A stretch of DNA of 64,000 nt from Polaribacter sp. WD7 (lineage in GTDB: Bacteria; Bacteroidota; Bacteroidia; Flavobacteriales; Flavobacteriaceae), in the NCBI RefSeq assembly GCF_003335085.1, contig NZ_QPEJ01000018.1, forward strand, positions 62,001-126,000. The letters run 5' to 3'. Both the position numbers and the translations under genes were made by a program. The notes beneath the pieces were generated by a model. It worked only from the letters and a program-made list of their open reading frames with translations. It did not search any database and was not told where the DNA came from. Each line of letters starts with the position of its first letter. The stretch's first letter is position 1. This document shows, in pieces, positions 61,059 to 64,000 of the stretch.

Positions 61059-62090
61059 ATGTCCTCTTATAAAAAAGAAATTACGCTGCAAGACATTGCA
61101 AAGACTTTACAAATTTCTGTGTCTACTGTTTCTAGAGCTTTAAAAGGGCATCCTAGAATTAGTGAAACTACACAAAGAAGAGTAAAACAAGCAGCTAACC
61201 GTTTGGGGTATTTATCTATAGATTTATTAGAAGAACAACAAAAGAAACATTCTAATTTAATAGGTATTATTGTTCCTAAAATAAGCTATCATCTGTATGC
61301 TATGGCTATAAGTGGTATTGAAAAAGTTGCTGAAAGTAACGGCATGCACATTATTGTTTGTCAATCAAATGAATCTTACCAAAGAGAAAAAAGTTTAGTA
61401 GAAGAATTGATAGCTATAGGTGTAAACGGTATTATTGCCTCTTTAGCAAGTGAAACTAAAACGTTTTCTCATTTTAACCAATTAAAAAAATTGGGGATAC
61501 CCATAGTTTTTTTTAATAGAGAATGTAAAGATGTTATTAGCAATAAAGTAACTATTGATAATTCTAGAGCAGCTTACGAAGCTGTTAGTCATTTAGTTGA
61601 CGTAGGTTGTAAACGTATTGCGTATTTAGGTGGTCCAGAAGTGTTACAAATAAATAGAGATAGAGCCAACGGTTACAAAAAAGCGTTGCAAGACAATAAT
61701 TTAGAGGTTATTGAAGACGATTTGGTATACAGTAATTTTGATAAAGAAAGTATACTATCTGCTGCTCGTATGTTATTGTATGCTCCTATGCATCCTGACG
61801 GAATTTTAGCATTTAGCGATCAAATTGCTATTTCTGTAATGCTAGTTGCTAAAGAAAGAGGTATAGATATTCCAAAAAAACTTTGTATTATTGGTTTTAA
61901 CAACGAACCGGTGGGTGAATTCATTAACCCTTCTTTAACCAGTATTTCTCAACCTGGTTTTAGAATGGGAGAAGAGGCTGCACAATTATTGGTAAAAGAA
62001 TTAAAAGAACCTAGTAATTTGTATGAGAAAAGAATTTTAAAGTCTTTTTTAGTCATAAGAAACTCTACAAATAAAAATAAAGCAAAATAA
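61059..62090 (+). CDS. LacI-family transcriptional regulator
   Basis: The product has 343 residues from the ATG at 61059 (MSSYKKEITLQDIAKTL). An in-frame GTG at 61014 lies within operator B and is unlikely. The DNA-binding HTH is ITLQDIAKTLQISVSTVSRA (about residues 8-27) with the hinge helix VKQAANRLGYL (about 46). The periplasmic-binding-like ligand domain has LIGIIVPKISYHLYAMAISG, GVNGIIASLAS and PDGILAFSDQIAISVMLVAK. It probably represses the divergent acid-sugar operon until a pathway intermediate binds. Confidence 0.92.
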   Translation: MSSYKKEITLQDIAKTLQISVSTVSRALKGHPRISETTQRRVKQAANRLGYLSIDLLEEQQKKHSNLIGIIVPKISYHLYAMAISGIEKVAESNGMHIIVCQSNESYQREKSLVEELIAIGVNGIIASLASETKTFSHFNQLKKLGIPIVFFNRECKDVISNKVTIDNSRAAYEAVSHLVDVGCKRIAYLGGPEVLQINRDRANGYKKALQDNNLEVIEDDLVYSNFDKESILSAARMLLYAPMHPDGILAFSDQIAISVMLVAKERGIDIPKKLCIIGFNNEPVGEFINPSLTSISQPGFRMGEEAAQLLVKELKEPSNLYEKRILKSFLVIRNSTNKNKAK

Positions 62091-62092
62091 AT

Positions 62093-62749
62093 ATGGTAAA
62101 ACGCATTTTAAAAATTGGGTTTTGTTTATTAATATGGACATCTACAGCACAAGCTCAAAAAGTTTTTAAAGAAAAAAATGGTTTTTTAAAAGTTGAGGCA
62201 GAAGGTTTTTACAAACAAACCAATGATGAGCTACGAAAATGGTATGTTGTTGACAAAAGATTTAAAACAACTTTACAAGATGCTGATGCTTCTCATGCTC
62301 AAACTGCTAGTAAAAGAAAATACATTGAGATTTTACCTGATACCCGCCAAACGCACAAAGACAAACTTATACAAAACGAAAACTTTAGCAATGTTCCTGG
62401 TATTGCAGTAGTACATTACAAAGTTCGTATTCAAAATCCTGGACGATATTATGTTTGGGTAAAAGCCTTTAGTACAGGCTCTGAAGATAATGGGGTGCAT
62501 GTGGGTTTAAATGGCAAATGGCCAAACTCTGGCAAACGCTTGCAATGGTGCAAAGGCAAACGCTCTTGGTATTGGGAGAGCAAACAAAGAACAAAAGCAG
62601 AACATTGCGGAATAGAAAATGCAATTTACTTAGATATTAAAACTGCAGGAGAACATGATATTCAATTTAGCATGCGAGAAGATGGTTTTGAAATGGATGA
62701 ATGGTTGATAACCAAAGACAAAAATTACAATCCAAGAACTGAAAAATAA
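62093..62749 (+). CDS. Secreted protein, GH115 C-terminal-domain-like
   Basis: The product has 218 residues with a signal peptide ending near TAQAQ. The mature start KVEAEGFYKQ, the middle PGRYYVWVKAFSTGSEDNGV and HVGLNGKW, and the end IQFSMREDGFEMDEWLITKD resemble the carbohydrate-binding C-terminal domain of GH115-type and other beta-sandwich sugar-binding proteins. It starts 2 bases after lacI, so regulator and secreted protein are co-transcribed. It could capture the polysaccharide whose acid sugar the operon degrades (inference). It is a stand-alone binding module; no catalytic domain is present. Confidence 0.6.
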   Translation: MVKRILKIGFCLLIWTSTAQAQKVFKEKNGFLKVEAEGFYKQTNDELRKWYVVDKRFKTTLQDADASHAQTASKRKYIEILPDTRQTHKDKLIQNENFSNVPGIAVVHYKVRIQNPGRYYVWVKAFSTGSEDNGVHVGLNGKWPNSGKRLQWCKGKRSWYWESKQRTKAEHCGIENAIYLDIKTAGEHDIQFSMREDGFEMDEWLITKDKNYNPRTEK

Positions 62750-62756
62750 CTCAAAA

Positions 62757-62786
62757 AAAAGCTTAAAGTAGTCACTTTAAGCTTTT
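62757..62786. terminator. Bidirectional terminator before gdhA
   Basis: Arms AAAAGCTTAAAGT (62757-62769) and ACTTTAAGCTTTT (62774-62786) pair perfectly over 13 bases with the 4-base loop AGTC, flanked by A and T runs. It ends the lacI unit and gdhA. Confidence 0.85.
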
Positions 62787-62809
62787 ATATTTTTTAAGTA
62801 AAATTTGTT

Positions 62810-64000
<1,191 letters not shown>

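Overview
The window is strongly AT-rich, densely packed chromosomal DNA from a member of the Bacteroidota, most likely a marine Flavobacteriaceae. The evidence is the Bacteroidota-type -7 promoter box TANNTTTG in several intergenic gaps, two secreted proteins of the type IX secretion (T9SS) style, an IPExxxVDY-family gene beside pyruvate kinase, SusCD-independent GH3 enzymes, and family-level matches throughout. No rRNA, tRNA, CRISPR array, phage or intact insertion sequence was seen.

Layout. 1-6193 (minus): an AraC-type regulator followed 4 bases later by a giant secreted FG-GAP/LamG-type protein cut by the left edge. 6314-14762: housekeeping and scattered metabolism (alpha/beta hydrolase, Tas-like aldo-keto reductase, pgk, TspO-like membrane protein, DNA polymerase III delta', a periplasmic molybdenum hydroxylase pair, a short SSB). 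15106-20040 (plus): a two-gene GH3 glycosidase operon. 20497-28674 (minus): an accessory surface-glycan locus reading aminotransferase, flippase, PhyH dioxygenase, ATP-grasp-like protein, WbqC, second dioxygenase, glycosyltransferase, TauD-type dioxygenase. 28774-41816: core genes (CBS protein, M28 peptidase, pyk, rnc, fabF-acpP, purN, RNase HI, sdhCAB), interrupted by a 713-base gap holding repeats, decayed coding sequence and a long hairpin before an XRE regulator.

41957-50066 (minus): a type III polyketide synthase cluster with its own fatty-acid-synthase-like parts (FAD oxidoreductase, methyltransferase, type III PKS, FabZ-like dehydratase, ketosynthase, ACP, phosphopantetheinyl transferase) plus a Gre-factor-like protein, a DUF6973-like protein, a GNAT enzyme and DinB. 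50130-53261 (plus): a BspA/DUF285 repeat surface protein with a T9SS C-terminus. 53262-55396: hydrolase and a LysE-like pair. 55456-62749: a carbohydrate-acid catabolic operon (isopropylmalate/tartrate-type dehydrogenase, cyclase-family hydrolase, four-carbon acid sugar kinase, MFS transporter, Gfo/Idh/MocA oxidoreductase) divergent from a LacI-type regulator, with two matching operator-like palindromes between them. The right edge cuts gdhA.

The best candidates for undescribed biology are the type III PKS cluster with dedicated ACP/KS/DH/PPTase, the glycan locus with an ATP-grasp-like enzyme and three Fe(II)/2-oxoglutarate oxygenases, and the LacI-controlled acid-sugar pathway in which an isopropylmalate-dehydrogenase-type enzyme accompanies a four-carbon acid sugar kinase. 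All functions are inferred from reading the sequence; no database search was run.
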